Below, piece by piece: positions 36,672-45,280 of a DNA stretch of 64,000 nt. Numbering within the stretch: the first letter of the stretch is position 1; each line of letters starts with the position of its first letter. Source of the DNA: G032773895 sp965248935 (GTDB lineage: Bacteria > Pseudomonadota > Gammaproteobacteria > Pseudomonadales > Cellvibrionaceae); contig OZ252214.1 of the NCBI GenBank assembly GCA_965248935.1, positions 3,906,001 through 3,970,000 of the forward strand. Reading direction: 5' to 3'. The notes under the pieces are model-generated. The model had not been told where the DNA came from. It ran no database searches and saw only the letters and a program-made list of their open reading frames with translations. The position numbers and the translations under genes are program-made.

Positions 36672-38609
36672 ATGTCAGAACAGCACGTCTATCCCGTTCC
36701 AGCAGCGGTTGCTGACTCAGCTCACCTGAATAAAGAGCAATATGAAGCTGAATATAAACGTTCAATAGAAGACCCCTCAAGTTACTGGTCTGAGAAAGCA
36801 GAAGAATTCCTAACTTGGGACCAAAAGTGGAGTACGGTACGTGAATTTGATTTCCGCAAAGGTGAAACTAGCTGGTTTGACGGCGGAAAATTAAACGTTA
36901 CCGTTAACTGTATCGACCGTCATCTAGAGACTCGTGGTGATCAAACTGCATTTATTTGGGAAGGTGACGACCCTGCCGACGATGCAAAAATCACCTACAA
37001 AGATTTACATGGCCATGTATGTCGTTTAGCCAATGTGCTCAAAGAGCGCGGAGTAGAAAAAGGGGATCGCGTATGCATCTACATGCCAATGATCCCAGAA
37101 GCCGCATACGCCATGCTTGCATGTGCGCGTATTGGTGCTGTCCACTCAGTTGTATTTGGTGGTTTCTCACCAGAAGCATTAAAAGATCGAATTCTGGATT
37201 CTGACTGTAAAATATTGATTACCGCTAACGAAGGGCTTCGTGGTGGTAAGCGAGTTGGCCTTAAAGCCAATGCCGACAAAGCACTGGCAAATTGCCCAGG
37301 CGTGAATACCTGTATTGTTGTGCAACGCACAGACGGTGAAATAAACTGGGAAGAAGGTCGTGATATTTGGTACCACCAAGCCACTGAAGCGGCCAGCGCT
37401 GAATGTGTACCCGAGTCTATGGCATCTGAAGACCCGCTATTTATTCTCTATACATCAGGTTCTACTGGTAAGCCAAAAGGTGTGCTACATACCACTGGTG
37501 GCTACTTGCTGCAAGCTGCCATGACCCACAAATACGTATTTGATTACAAAGATGGTGAAGTGTACTGGTGTACTGCCGACGTAGGCTGGGTAACGGGTCA
37601 CACCTACATTGTCTACGGCCCCCTGGCTAACGGTGCAACCAGCCTAATGTTTGAAGGCGTACCGACTTACCCCTCAGCCTCTCGTTGCTGGGATGTCTGT
37701 GACAAGCACAATGTCAGCATCTTCTATACGGCCCCCACCGCTATCCGCGCATTGATGGGCCAAGGTGATGAGTTAGTCACCAAGACTTCTCGTCAATCCT
37801 TACGCCTGCTGGGTACGGTCGGTGAGCCTATCAACCCTGAAGCCTGGGAGTGGTACTACCGCGTAGTAGGTGAAGAGCGTTGTCCCATTATTGATACATG
37901 GTGGCAAACAGAAACGGGCGGACACATGATTACGCCACTACCTGGAGCAACAGACCTTAAGCCCGGCTCGGCGACCAAACCTTTTTTTGGTGTTGAACCC
38001 GTGCTGATTGACCAAGAGGGCAAAGAAATCGAAGGTGAAGGCGAAGGTAGTTTAGCTATTCGCTCTTCATGGCCTGGACAAATTCGCAGCATCTATGGCG
38101 ACCACGAGCGCATGATTCAAACCTATTTCAGCACCTACCCAGGCTACTACTTCACAGGTGATGGAGCGCGTCGTGATGCGGATGGTTATTACTGGATTAC
38201 AGGTCGAGTTGATGACGTACTCAACGTATCGGGTCACCGTATGGGAACCGCCGAAATTGAAAGTGCGCTAGTACTTCATGAAGCGGTAGCCGAAGCCGCT
38301 GTTGTGGGGTATCCGCACAATATTAAAGGGCAAGGTATCTATGCTTACGTTACCTTAATGCAAGGCATAGAAGCGACAGACGAGCTTAAGGCAGAGCTAG
38401 TAAAAGCCTGTGTCAAAGAGATTGGGCCTATCGCTAAACCGGATCTTATTCAATGGGCGCCAGGGTTACCGAAAACTCGTTCTGGTAAGATAATGCGTCG
38501 TATTTTACGCAAAACGGCGGCCAATGAAATTGATGCCCTAGGGGATACGTCTACCTTGGCAGACCCTTCTGTGGTTGATGAACTTATTGAAAACCGACTT
38601 AACAAATAA
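36672..38609 (+). CDS. acs: acetyl-CoA synthetase
   Basis: Acs activates acetate to acetyl-CoA through acetyl-AMP. The 645-residue protein has the adenylation motifs LFILYTSGSTGKPKGVLHTT and DTWWQTETGG, the hinge region YYWITGRVDDVLNVSGHR, and the C-terminal LPKTRSGKIMRRILRK. The Lys of SGKIM is the acetylation site that switches Acs off in other bacteria. It stands alone between terminators after panD and after itself. Confidence 0.97.
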   Translation: MSEQHVYPVPAAVADSAHLNKEQYEAEYKRSIEDPSSYWSEKAEEFLTWDQKWSTVREFDFRKGETSWFDGGKLNVTVNCIDRHLETRGDQTAFIWEGDDPADDAKITYKDLHGHVCRLANVLKERGVEKGDRVCIYMPMIPEAAYAMLACARIGAVHSVVFGGFSPEALKDRILDSDCKILITANEGLRGGKRVGLKANADKALANCPGVNTCIVVQRTDGEINWEEGRDIWYHQATEAASAECVPESMASEDPLFILYTSGSTGKPKGVLHTTGGYLLQAAMTHKYVFDYKDGEVYWCTADVGWVTGHTYIVYGPLANGATSLMFEGVPTYPSASRCWDVCDKHNVSIFYTAPTAIRALMGQGDELVTKTSRQSLRLLGTVGEPINPEAWEWYYRVVGEERCPIIDTWWQTETGGHMITPLPGATDLKPGSATKPFFGVEPVLIDQEGKEIEGEGEGSLAIRSSWPGQIRSIYGDHERMIQTYFSTYPGYYFTGDGARRDADGYYWITGRVDDVLNVSGHRMGTAEIESALVLHEAVAEAAVVGYPHNIKGQGIYAYVTLMQGIEATDELKAELVKACVKEIGPIAKPDLIQWAPGLPKTRSGKIMRRILRKTAANEIDALGDTSTLADPSVVDELIENRLNK

Positions 38610-38665
38610 GTTAGTTACAATCTTTACGTCTGTCATTGCCTATAATTAAATGGCAGGCAAATTAT

Positions 38666-38712
38666 AAAGCGGGAATAGCTACCTGGTTGCCAGCGTAAGC
38701 CCCCGCTTTTTT
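38666..38712 (+). terminator. probable terminator after acs
   Basis: AAAGCGGG (38666-38673) pairs with CCCGCTTT (38702-38709), which runs into further T residues. The loop is long (28 bases), so the call is moderate. Confidence 0.5.
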
Positions 38713-38774
38713 AATAGATGCACAAAGTCAGCAGGTTTTGTGGATTGCTTTATTTGCCCAGCAGGAGAGAAGCT

Positions 38775-39239
38775 TTGAAAATCGAAAATAACCGTGTTGT
38801 ATCCATTCATTACACACTCACAAATAACGACGGGGAAGTACTGGATACCTCTGAAGGTCGTGAGCCGCTAAATTATATCGCCGGAGCAGGCAATATTATC
38901 CCAGGGTTAGATAATGAACTATTAGGTCTTACCGTTGGCGACAAAAAGCAAGTTGTTGTTCAACCAAAGGACGGTTATGGCGAGTCAGACGAATCGCTTA
39001 TCCAAAAATTACCTAGAGACGCATTTAGTGGTATCGATGACATTAAAGCAGGTATGGAATTTCAAGCACAAGGCCCAAATGGCGAAGTTCAATATGTTGT
39101 CGTTAAGCAGGTTGAAGAAAATGAAATAACAATTGACGGTAACCACGCTTTGGCAGGAGTGGTATTAAATTTTGATGTGAGTATTGCAGATATTCGTGAC
39201 GCATCGACAGAAGAAATTGAGCATGGCCATGTCCACTAA
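38775..39239 (+). CDS. FKBP-type peptidyl-prolyl isomerase, SlyD/FkpB-like
   Basis: This 154-residue protein would speed proline cis-trans isomerisation and act as a chaperone. The start is TTG at 38775 after AGGAGAG, giving MKIENNRVVSIHYTL. An upstream ATG at 38718 would add 19 atypical residues. The FKBP domain is split by an insert-in-flap, as in SlyD: GREPLNYIAGAGNIIPGLDNEL, then KDGYGESDESLIQKLPRDAF, and the late GNHALAGVVLNFDV. The C-terminus EEIEHGHVH is short and only weakly His-rich, unlike the metal-binding tail of E. coli SlyD. Confidence 0.9.
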   Translation: MKIENNRVVSIHYTLTNNDGEVLDTSEGREPLNYIAGAGNIIPGLDNELLGLTVGDKKQVVVQPKDGYGESDESLIQKLPRDAFSGIDDIKAGMEFQAQGPNGEVQYVVVKQVEENEITIDGNHALAGVVLNFDVSIADIRDASTEEIEHGHVH

Positions 39240-39290
39240 GCCTACCGGCTAACGAGCTAATGTGGATACAGGTGTGGTAATGAGGTTTAT

Positions 39291-40655
39291 ATGAACGAAA
39301 AAACATCAGCGAGAATAAAACCAGAACAAACAATGGAAGTACTCTCCCAGTTGGAAGTGGGGCGACTGATACAAATTCAAGAACGTGAAATTTACGACTC
39401 CTTTCGGCGGTGTGCGTTGGCCGTATTGAATACGGGTAATGAAACGGATGATACCAGAGAAATTTTAGAAGCCTACAAAGACTTTTCAGTTGCCGTTATT
39501 CAGCAAGAGCGTGGAATAAAACTTAATATTCAAAACGCCCCCGCCGCCGCGTTTGTCGATGGGGAAATGATAAAAGGAATTAAAGAACACCTATTTTCTG
39601 TATTGCGGGATATTGTTTACATTAATAACGAGCTAAGAGAAAACCGCGATATTGATTTTGATGATTCTAAAGGAATCACTAATGCAGTTTTTCATATTGT
39701 CCGTAATTCTGGATTACTAAAAAAGAACTCCCAACTTAACCTTGTTGTTTGCTGGGGGGGGCACTCTATTGGCCCTATTGAATATGATTACTCCAAAGAA
39801 GTGGGGTACCAAATGGGGTTACGTGGTTTGGATATTTGTACCGGCTGTGGGCCAGGTGCAATGAAAGGCCCCATGAAAGGCGCCACGTTTGGCCATGCTA
39901 AACAGCGCTTAACCGGGCGCTATGTAGGAATTTCAGAGCCTGGAATTATCGCGGCTGAATCCCCGAACCCAATTGTAAACCAATTAATTATTATGCCGGA
40001 TATTGAGAAGCGTCTTGAAGCATTTGTTCGCTGTGGTCATGGCATTATTGTATTTCCTGGGGGGGTAGGTACCGCAGAAGAAGTGCTTTATATTTTAGGC
40101 ATATTACTTCACCCAGAGAACAAACATATTCCTTTGCCGTTAATCTTTACAGGTCCGGAAAGTTCAAAAGAATATTTTGAACAAATAGACCAGTTTATTG
40201 GTGATGTACTTGGGCCGCTCGCTCAATCAAAATACGAAATTATTATTAATGACCCTGAACTCGTTGCGCAGAAAATGCGAGAGGGCATGATGCCGGTGCA
40301 AGCCTATCGTCGAGCGACGCATGACGCATATTATTTTAATTGGGTATTGCATATAGAAAAAGAACTGCAAGAGCCGTTTAACCCTACTCACGAAAATATG
40401 GCGCAATTAAAACTGCATAAAGGCCAGGAGATACACATCCTTGCGGCAAATCTTCGTCGAGCGTTTTCCGGTATTGTCGATGGCAATGTTAAAGCCCACG
40501 GTATTCAAGCCGTTGCTGAAAAAGGGCCCTACGAAATTAAAGCGAGTGCTGAAATTGTTGAACCCTTAGAGACCTTGCTTCGCTCATTTATAGAACAGAA
40601 AAGAATGAAAATTCCTACTCAAGAATATATCCCTTGTTACAAGGTTGTAGGTTAA
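39291..40655 (+). CDS. ppnN: pyrimidine/purine nucleotide 5'-monophosphate nucleosidase PpnN
   Basis: PpnN (YgdH) hydrolyses nucleoside monophosphates to base and ribose 5-phosphate; in E. coli it binds (p)ppGpp. The 454-residue protein has an N-terminal DUF4478-type region, then a LOG-like Rossmann core with NLVVCWGGHSIG, CTGCGPGAMKGPMKGA and the signature IIVFPGGVGTAEEVLYILG, and a C-terminal DUF3412-type region. A run of eight G residues lies inside the gene at 39754-39761, in frame. relA, the ppGpp synthetase, is encoded about 20 kb away. Confidence 0.93.
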   Translation: MNEKTSARIKPEQTMEVLSQLEVGRLIQIQEREIYDSFRRCALAVLNTGNETDDTREILEAYKDFSVAVIQQERGIKLNIQNAPAAAFVDGEMIKGIKEHLFSVLRDIVYINNELRENRDIDFDDSKGITNAVFHIVRNSGLLKKNSQLNLVVCWGGHSIGPIEYDYSKEVGYQMGLRGLDICTGCGPGAMKGPMKGATFGHAKQRLTGRYVGISEPGIIAAESPNPIVNQLIIMPDIEKRLEAFVRCGHGIIVFPGGVGTAEEVLYILGILLHPENKHIPLPLIFTGPESSKEYFEQIDQFIGDVLGPLAQSKYEIIINDPELVAQKMREGMMPVQAYRRATHDAYYFNWVLHIEKELQEPFNPTHENMAQLKLHKGQEIHILAANLRRAFSGIVDGNVKAHGIQAVAEKGPYEIKASAEIVEPLETLLRSFIEQKRMKIPTQEYIPCYKVVG

Positions 40656-40661
40656 TGGATT

Positions 40662-41234
40662 ATGTCGAACGAAGAGTTTGGAAACTTATTGGACGATGAT
40701 GTTAAACGGATAAAATTCGACAAGCGCATTTCGGTTAATAAAAAGCCGGATGCAGATATAGATAAACGTATTCGGCGTGAAGCCGCAGAAAACGCAACCA
40801 CGGCCACTCTAGACCCGCTTGTCGACGCCCCCAGTAAAATGTTAGAGCCTAATGATGTGCTGAGTTATGTGCGCCCTGGGGTGCAAAACGGCGTATTTAA
40901 AAATTTACGTCAAGGTAAATACCAAATTGATGCGCGCTTAGATTTGCACCAAATGGTGGTGGAACAAGCAAGACAATCCGTCTATCAATTTATCGAAGAC
41001 TGTATAGCCAATGATGTACGCGCTGCGTTAATTACTCACGGGAAAGGGGAAGGGCGGGCCGTTCCTGCACTGCTTAAGAGCCATGTTAACCACTGGTTGC
41101 CACAATTAGATACTGTACTTGCATTTCATTCCGCACAAAAATGGCATGGAAGCTACGGGGCCACCTATGTGCTTTTAAAAAAAAGTGATAAAAAGCGCGC
41201 ACAGACACAAGAGAAAAACACCAAGAAAAAATAG
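40662..41234 (+). CDS. Smr-domain protein (SmrA/YdaL-like putative nuclease)
   Basis: This 190-residue protein has a charged N-terminal half and a C-terminal Smr domain: the signature ARLDLHQMVVEQARQSVYQF, then ALITHGKGEGRAVPALLKSHVNHW and HGSYGATYVLLKK. Smr domains of this type nick DNA or cleave mRNA. The HGKG motif is present. The gene starts 6 bases after ppnN. Its TAG stop forms the loop of the following hairpin. Confidence 0.88.
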   Translation: MSNEEFGNLLDDDVKRIKFDKRISVNKKPDADIDKRIRREAAENATTATLDPLVDAPSKMLEPNDVLSYVRPGVQNGVFKNLRQGKYQIDARLDLHQMVVEQARQSVYQFIEDCIANDVRAALITHGKGEGRAVPALLKSHVNHWLPQLDTVLAFHSAQKWHGSYGATYVLLKKSDKKRAQTQEKNTKKK

Positions 41235-41248
41235 TTTTTTCTTGGTGT
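41218..41248 (+). terminator. perfect hairpin overlapping the smr stop codon
   Basis: A 14-bp perfect inverted repeat, ACACCAAGAAAAAA and its complement, flanks the three-base loop TAG, which is the smr stop codon. The A tract before and T tract inside the stem could make it work in both directions. It marks the left border of the accessory island. Confidence 0.7.
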
Positions 41249-41294
41249 ATGCCACTTTTTTGAAGCGCCAGAAACAAGGGTAACCGATAATTGT

Positions 41295-41759
41295 CTAGTC
41301 GCACTTTGGTACGATCAAAGTATCCACGTTTGATAGAACCAATAAACTCGTCCTATCAAATACGCGGACTGACTTGAATCGCTTATCTATATGCCAGCCA
41401 ACGATTCGTCTGGAATATACATCCATCACCACAGCTAAATACATCCAGCCTTTCCTACGAACAATATCTTTATTCAGTTCCAACCCAAAAGCCAAGTTGA
41501 TTTGCTCAGCAATTCTCGGGGTGCCAAAGCGAGGATATCGTCGCTTCATTTCAATGATCGCATTAATCACTTCTTGAGAAGGACCTTTTGAGCCGGGTTT
41601 TCTACGAGGTTTTGAGGAGTAGAGTAGTTGGTGTTTTCTTTCTTTGAGAGCTTTGTGAAAACGGAGAATAGTAGCGGGTTTAACAATGACTGCATGTTTA
41701 ATAATGCGCTGAAATCTGAGGTGTTCTGCATACCAGCCTAAGACAAACCTACCGCCAGT
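41295..41759 (-). pseudogene. transposase/integrase remnant
   Basis: A minus-strand frame reads LGWYAEHLRFQRII, RFHKALKERKHQLLYSS, RKPGSKGPSQEV and AIIEMKRRYPRFGTPRIAEQ, the beginning of an rve-type integrase/transposase. After NKDIVRR it jumps to GWMYLAVVMDVYSRRIVGWH, which is typical of IS3-family OrfB. The stretch between, including the first catalytic Asp region, is missing. The last 27 residues match nothing I know, and no start codon is evident for the full frame. It may be a deletion product or two fused IS remnants. Confidence 0.75.
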
Positions 41760-41823
41760 TTTTCATGGCGGGCGATCATATTCTATACAGCTCTATATGG
41801 CAAATATTTACGAGGAAGAGTAT

Positions 41824-41949
41824 ATGTTGATATACAAAGGAAAAAATAAAAAAGTTAAGCGCATAGTTAACTTGGAAAAGCCGCCATGTACCCAGGTTGT
41901 GCTTGTCCCAAAAGGGACAAGTATTATGGCGCACAAAGCAACCCATTAA
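41824..41949 (+). CDS. small basic hypothetical ORF, 41 residues
   Basis: A 41-codon frame starts with ATG 8 bases after GAGGAAGAG and ends TAA. The product (MLIYKGKNKKVKRIVNLEK ... GTSIMAHKATH) is basic and has no domain I recognise. The rest of the 41760-42084 gap shows nothing else. A good ribosome binding site is the only support. Confidence 0.35.
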   Translation: MLIYKGKNKKVKRIVNLEKPPCTQVVLVPKGTSIMAHKATH

Positions 41950-42084
41950 GGCGCTGAGTTTGGTAAGCTAGTTTTAAAGACAGGCCGCGACAGGACAGAA
42001 AGGGTAAAATATTGATGTTTTAGGGTGGAAGAAAGCTAACGTGTCTGTACTGAGTAACAGGTTGTAATTATGGAGGATTGAATA

Positions 42085-42714
42085 TTGATTGATTTTTTAA
42101 CGAGATTGATAGTAGACAAATTTATTTTCAAACTGGTGGCAGCTCTGGCATCTGTAGTATTTGCATATTTAAACTTAGATAAATCATGGGTGGTACTTCC
42201 GTTTCAAGAAGAGGCTGAGATCACAATAGAAAGCGACATAGTGAGTAGTCATGAAAGGAAAGCTTTTGGTGAGCCAGATATATATACGTACAAAATATCA
42301 AATATTGGTTCACAGCCTATAGATATTGATATAAAAGCAAGGGTCGCGTCTGGAAAAATAGATCTGAAAAAAGTGAGATATACAAAAATTTATTCTACAA
42401 TAAGCTCCAAACTGGATGTCAACTACAGACATAAAAAAAGCTATTTTAATGAAAGTAAAGTCGTGATCAGTCGAATAGACCCAGGGTTAGCTGTGGTCGT
42501 TGGGTTTGTATTAACCTCTGTGGATAAATTGACTAGCCCAAAAGTTGAATTTGACTATAATATGACTCAAGAACACTATTCTGTTTATAATGAGGTATCC
42601 CCGTTAACTATAATGGTGAGAAGGCTTTTTGTACTGTTTTGTATGGTATTCATTCCATTCGCGTTTTGTTCGGAGCTTTTTCAATATATGTTTGATAGAG
42701 TTACAAGTCACTAG
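42085..42714 (+). CDS. hypothetical protein with two membrane segments
   Basis: I do not recognise this 209-residue protein. It has a hydrophobic segment near the N-terminus (FKLVAALASVVFAYL, about 15-30) and one near the C-terminus (LFVLFCMVFIPFAF, about 185-198). The roughly 140-residue domain between them looks beta-rich (AEITIESDIV, YTYKISNIG, DIDIKARVASG). The probable start is TTG with GGAGG upstream. The gene is AT-rich and sits inside the accessory island upstream of the WYL regulator, so a defence role is possible but unproven. Confidence 0.55.
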   Translation: MIDFLTRLIVDKFIFKLVAALASVVFAYLNLDKSWVVLPFQEEAEITIESDIVSSHERKAFGEPDIYTYKISNIGSQPIDIDIKARVASGKIDLKKVRYTKIYSTISSKLDVNYRHKKSYFNESKVVISRIDPGLAVVVGFVLTSVDKLTSPKVEFDYNMTQEHYSVYNEVSPLTIMVRRLFVLFCMVFIPFAFCSELFQYMFDRVTSH

Positions 42715-43308
42715 TCAGTATCACAATGGCCTTCATCAAAATCGGCGTTTTAGCTGGGTGCTATATTTCCTTCTTGTAATCAGGTTACCAGAAGCTCTTG
42801 TGAACAGTGAAAACAAAATATCAATTCAATCTTAGACCAAGAAGAAATCCTTGACGAATTCGCAATTTAGGCTGGAGTAGGGAGTCCAAAAAGACCACAG
42901 CAGAGTTTTTCCAGCCAAAACTGAAAGACAGAGCGCTCCTTTCTTGTGCCTGTCCTTGGCGAATTGCTAATTTAGGTAATAATTGTATCTAAGAACTGAA
43001 AATATGATTCTACAAAACTTGTGATATTTAAGGGAAATGCTCTTAGTTGGTCTTTAGTTTTTTTCGTAGTGTTGCTGTTGGTGTTTTCTAACTCACCAAT
43101 TTTCTACACATCGGATGTTAATGGAAGAATGAAAGACACTTAGTGTCGGTAGAAAATTATTGAAAATTAAGGCAGGGCGCCTTTGCGTCGTGGGTAAATG
43201 CTGTAGCAGTATAATAGATTAAATGCTGATATTGTGAAGCTAGAATAGGTTAGGTTGACAGTGCCACCGAATAATTAACTTTCATATAACGCGCAACCAA
43301 ATTAAGGT
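42715..43308. other. non-coding gap upstream of the WYL regulator
   Basis: These 594 bases contain no convincing gene. They hold a perfect TATAAT at 43210-43215 and a perfect TTGACA at 43255-43260, but neither has a well-spaced partner. They also hold the nested inverted repeats at 43100-43156. Confidence 0.5.
43100..43156. promoter_or_regulatory. nested inverted repeats, candidate regulator binding site
   Basis: TTTTCTAC (43100-43107) and GTAGAAAA (43149-43156) are perfect complements. Between them lies the palindrome GACAC-TTA-GTGTC at 43135-43147. WYL regulators of the CapW/BrxR type bind inverted repeats near their own gene, so this may be an operator, but it lies about 150 bases upstream of the start. 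Confidence 0.25.
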
Positions 43309-44178
43309 TTGATGGCCTTATTTAGTTTTAAAAAAAGAACACATATAAATATGGAAAAACAGCTGAATAAAGACAGATACTGGTTTATCGAGCTTCTTTC
43401 ATATTGGGAAGGCAGAATAAATGCCTCTTCGTTAAAGAAACAATTTAACTTGTCACGACAACAGTCAAGCTTAATATTAAATACCTACCTGGAATCTGCA
43501 CCAGATAACCTAGTATACGACTCATCCTCAAAAGCCTATCTGGCGGCAAAGAATTTTCACTGCAAATACATATCAAAAGACGTTTCAGAATATCTGGCTT
43601 GGTTGCAAAACGAAGCTTTAATGGTAATGGACAATAACAACTCTCCATGCTTTGTATTAAGCGCACCCTCAAGGCAAGTTTCCGCTGAAGTAATTCGAGG
43701 AATAATCGAGGCTATTCGTGGGCAAAAACGAATAGAAGTGGATTATGTTTCATTAACCAACCCAAATAGGGAAGGTCGAATAATTGCCCCTCATAGTTTT
43801 GTTAATACCGGCGTGAGGTGGCATTTAAGAGCCTGGTGCGAGAAAAGCTCGGAGTATCGTGATTTTGTATTGAGCCGATTTCGCGGTGGTGTAGAAGTGC
43901 TTGGTAAATCGACTCATACACAAGCGGAGGATATGGCATGGAATACCAAAACTGACCTTATCTTTGAACCCGACACCAGGCTTCCCCAGGAAAAAAAAGA
44001 AGTCATCGAAAAAGATTACCAAATGATAAATGGACAATTGGTCATCTCAACCAAAGCCTGTTTGGCTTCCTACCTTCTGCGGGAACTGCAAGTAAATATA
44101 AAAATGCTTGATGGTGTGCCAGAGGCGCAGCAGTTGGTACTTGTCAATTTATCTGACATTCAACCTTGGCTGTTTTGA
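43309..44178 (+). CDS. WYL-domain transcriptional regulator (BrxR/CapW-like)
   Basis: This 289-residue protein begins with a winged helix (RYWFIELLSYWEGRINASSLKKQFNLSRQQSSLILNTYL). A WYL domain follows (about 135-215: IEAIRGQKRIEVDYVSLTN, GRIIAPHSFVNTGVRWHLRAWC, DFVLSRFRG), then a C-terminal WCX-like region. This layout matches regulators of defence loci such as BrxR and CapW, which repress until a ligand, perhaps nucleic acid, is bound. It lies 118 bases upstream of cas1 on the same strand, so it may control the cas operon. An internal ATG at 43351 is an alternative start. Confidence 0.85.
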   Translation: MMALFSFKKRTHINMEKQLNKDRYWFIELLSYWEGRINASSLKKQFNLSRQQSSLILNTYLESAPDNLVYDSSSKAYLAAKNFHCKYISKDVSEYLAWLQNEALMVMDNNNSPCFVLSAPSRQVSAEVIRGIIEAIRGQKRIEVDYVSLTNPNREGRIIAPHSFVNTGVRWHLRAWCEKSSEYRDFVLSRFRGGVEVLGKSTHTQAEDMAWNTKTDLIFEPDTRLPQEKKEVIEKDYQMINGQLVISTKACLASYLLRELQVNIKMLDGVPEAQQLVLVNLSDIQPWLF

Positions 44179-44194
44179 ATATAAGGCTGCAAGT

Positions 44195-44209
44195 TGCACT
44201 GAACGTGCA
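44195..44209. promoter_or_regulatory. short inverted repeat before cas1
   Basis: TGCAC (44195-44199) and GTGCA (44205-44209) with five bases between lie in the 118-base gap between the WYL gene and cas1. It could be an operator or part of a weak hairpin. Confidence 0.2.
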
Positions 44210-44296
44210 TGAAAGTTGGCATGTGATTATTTACAGTATTGAAGTGAAAAAATCAACAGGTAAAGTAAAGCAAAACTAAATACACAGGTAGGAAGA

Positions 44297-45280
44297 ATGG
44301 AACAATTCTCACCCTCAGACCTAAAATCCATACTGCACTCCAAGCGAGCCAACCTCTATTACTTAGAGTATTGCCGGGTAATGCAAAAAGATGGCCGTGT
44401 ACTGTATTTAACGGAAGAGAAAAAAGAAAACCAGTACTGGAACATCCCCATAGCCAATACCACCGTAATTTTACTGGGTAACGGCACCTCCATTACCCAA
44501 GCCGCCGTAAGAATGCTGACTCAAGCGGGTGTACTAATTGGCTTTTGCGGCGGTGGCAGCACGCCACTTTATGCAGGTACAGAAATAGAGTGGATGACAC
44601 CCCAAGGGGAATACCGCCCAACCGAATATTTGCAGGGCTGGGTAGGCTTTTGGTTTGATGACGACAAACGCCTTGAAGCCGCAAAACACTTTCAGCACGC
44701 CAGGTTGGAATACATTCAACGTATCTGGGCAAAAGACAAAGACCTACGCATAGAAGGCTTTAACCCCGAAGACGGTCAAATTCAATCTGCCTTCAAGCAG
44801 TGCCTATACAAAACAGATGGCGCTTTGGCCAATTCAGAGCTTTTATTAGCCGAAGCCCAACTTACCAAACAACTCTACAAATACGCGGCTGGGCTAACCA
44901 AAACCGAAAGCTTTACCCGCCAGCACCAATCCACAGACAAAGCGAACGATTTCCTAAATCACGGTAACTATCTAGCCTATGGCTTGGCGGCCACAACCCT
45001 GTGGGTATTAGGCATACCCCACGGCTTTGCGGTAATGCACGGAAAAACCAGAAGGGGAGCCTTGGTATTTGATGTGGCGGATTTAATAAAAGACGCGATA
45101 GTTTTGCCTTGGGCCTTTATTTGCGCCAAAGAAAAAGCTACAGAGCAGGAATTTAGACAGCAGGTATTGCAGGCGTTTACAGACCATAAAAGTTTGGATT
45201 TTATGTTTAACCAGGTAAAGGAAGTGGCGTTACAAGGTAAAGAGGAAACGAATACCGACGTGGAGAGCGACACTCCATGA
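44297..45280 (+). CDS. cas1: type I-F CRISPR integrase Cas1
   Basis: Cas1 is the integrase that joins new spacers into the array, working with the Cas2 domain of Cas2-3. The 327-residue sequence is of the I-F kind: SDLKSILHSKRANLYYLEYC at the start, NSELLLAEAQLTKQLYK (catalytic Glu region), and PHGFAVMHGKTRRGALVFD with VADLIKDAIVLPWAF carrying the conserved His and Asp. The ATG follows GGTAGGAAG. Its stop overlaps the cas2-3 start by 4 bases. Confidence 0.96.
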   Translation: MEQFSPSDLKSILHSKRANLYYLEYCRVMQKDGRVLYLTEEKKENQYWNIPIANTTVILLGNGTSITQAAVRMLTQAGVLIGFCGGGSTPLYAGTEIEWMTPQGEYRPTEYLQGWVGFWFDDDKRLEAAKHFQHARLEYIQRIWAKDKDLRIEGFNPEDGQIQSAFKQCLYKTDGALANSELLLAEAQLTKQLYKYAAGLTKTESFTRQHQSTDKANDFLNHGNYLAYGLAATTLWVLGIPHGFAVMHGKTRRGALVFDVADLIKDAIVLPWAFICAKEKATEQEFRQQVLQAFTDHKSLDFMFNQVKEVALQGKEETNTDVESDTP

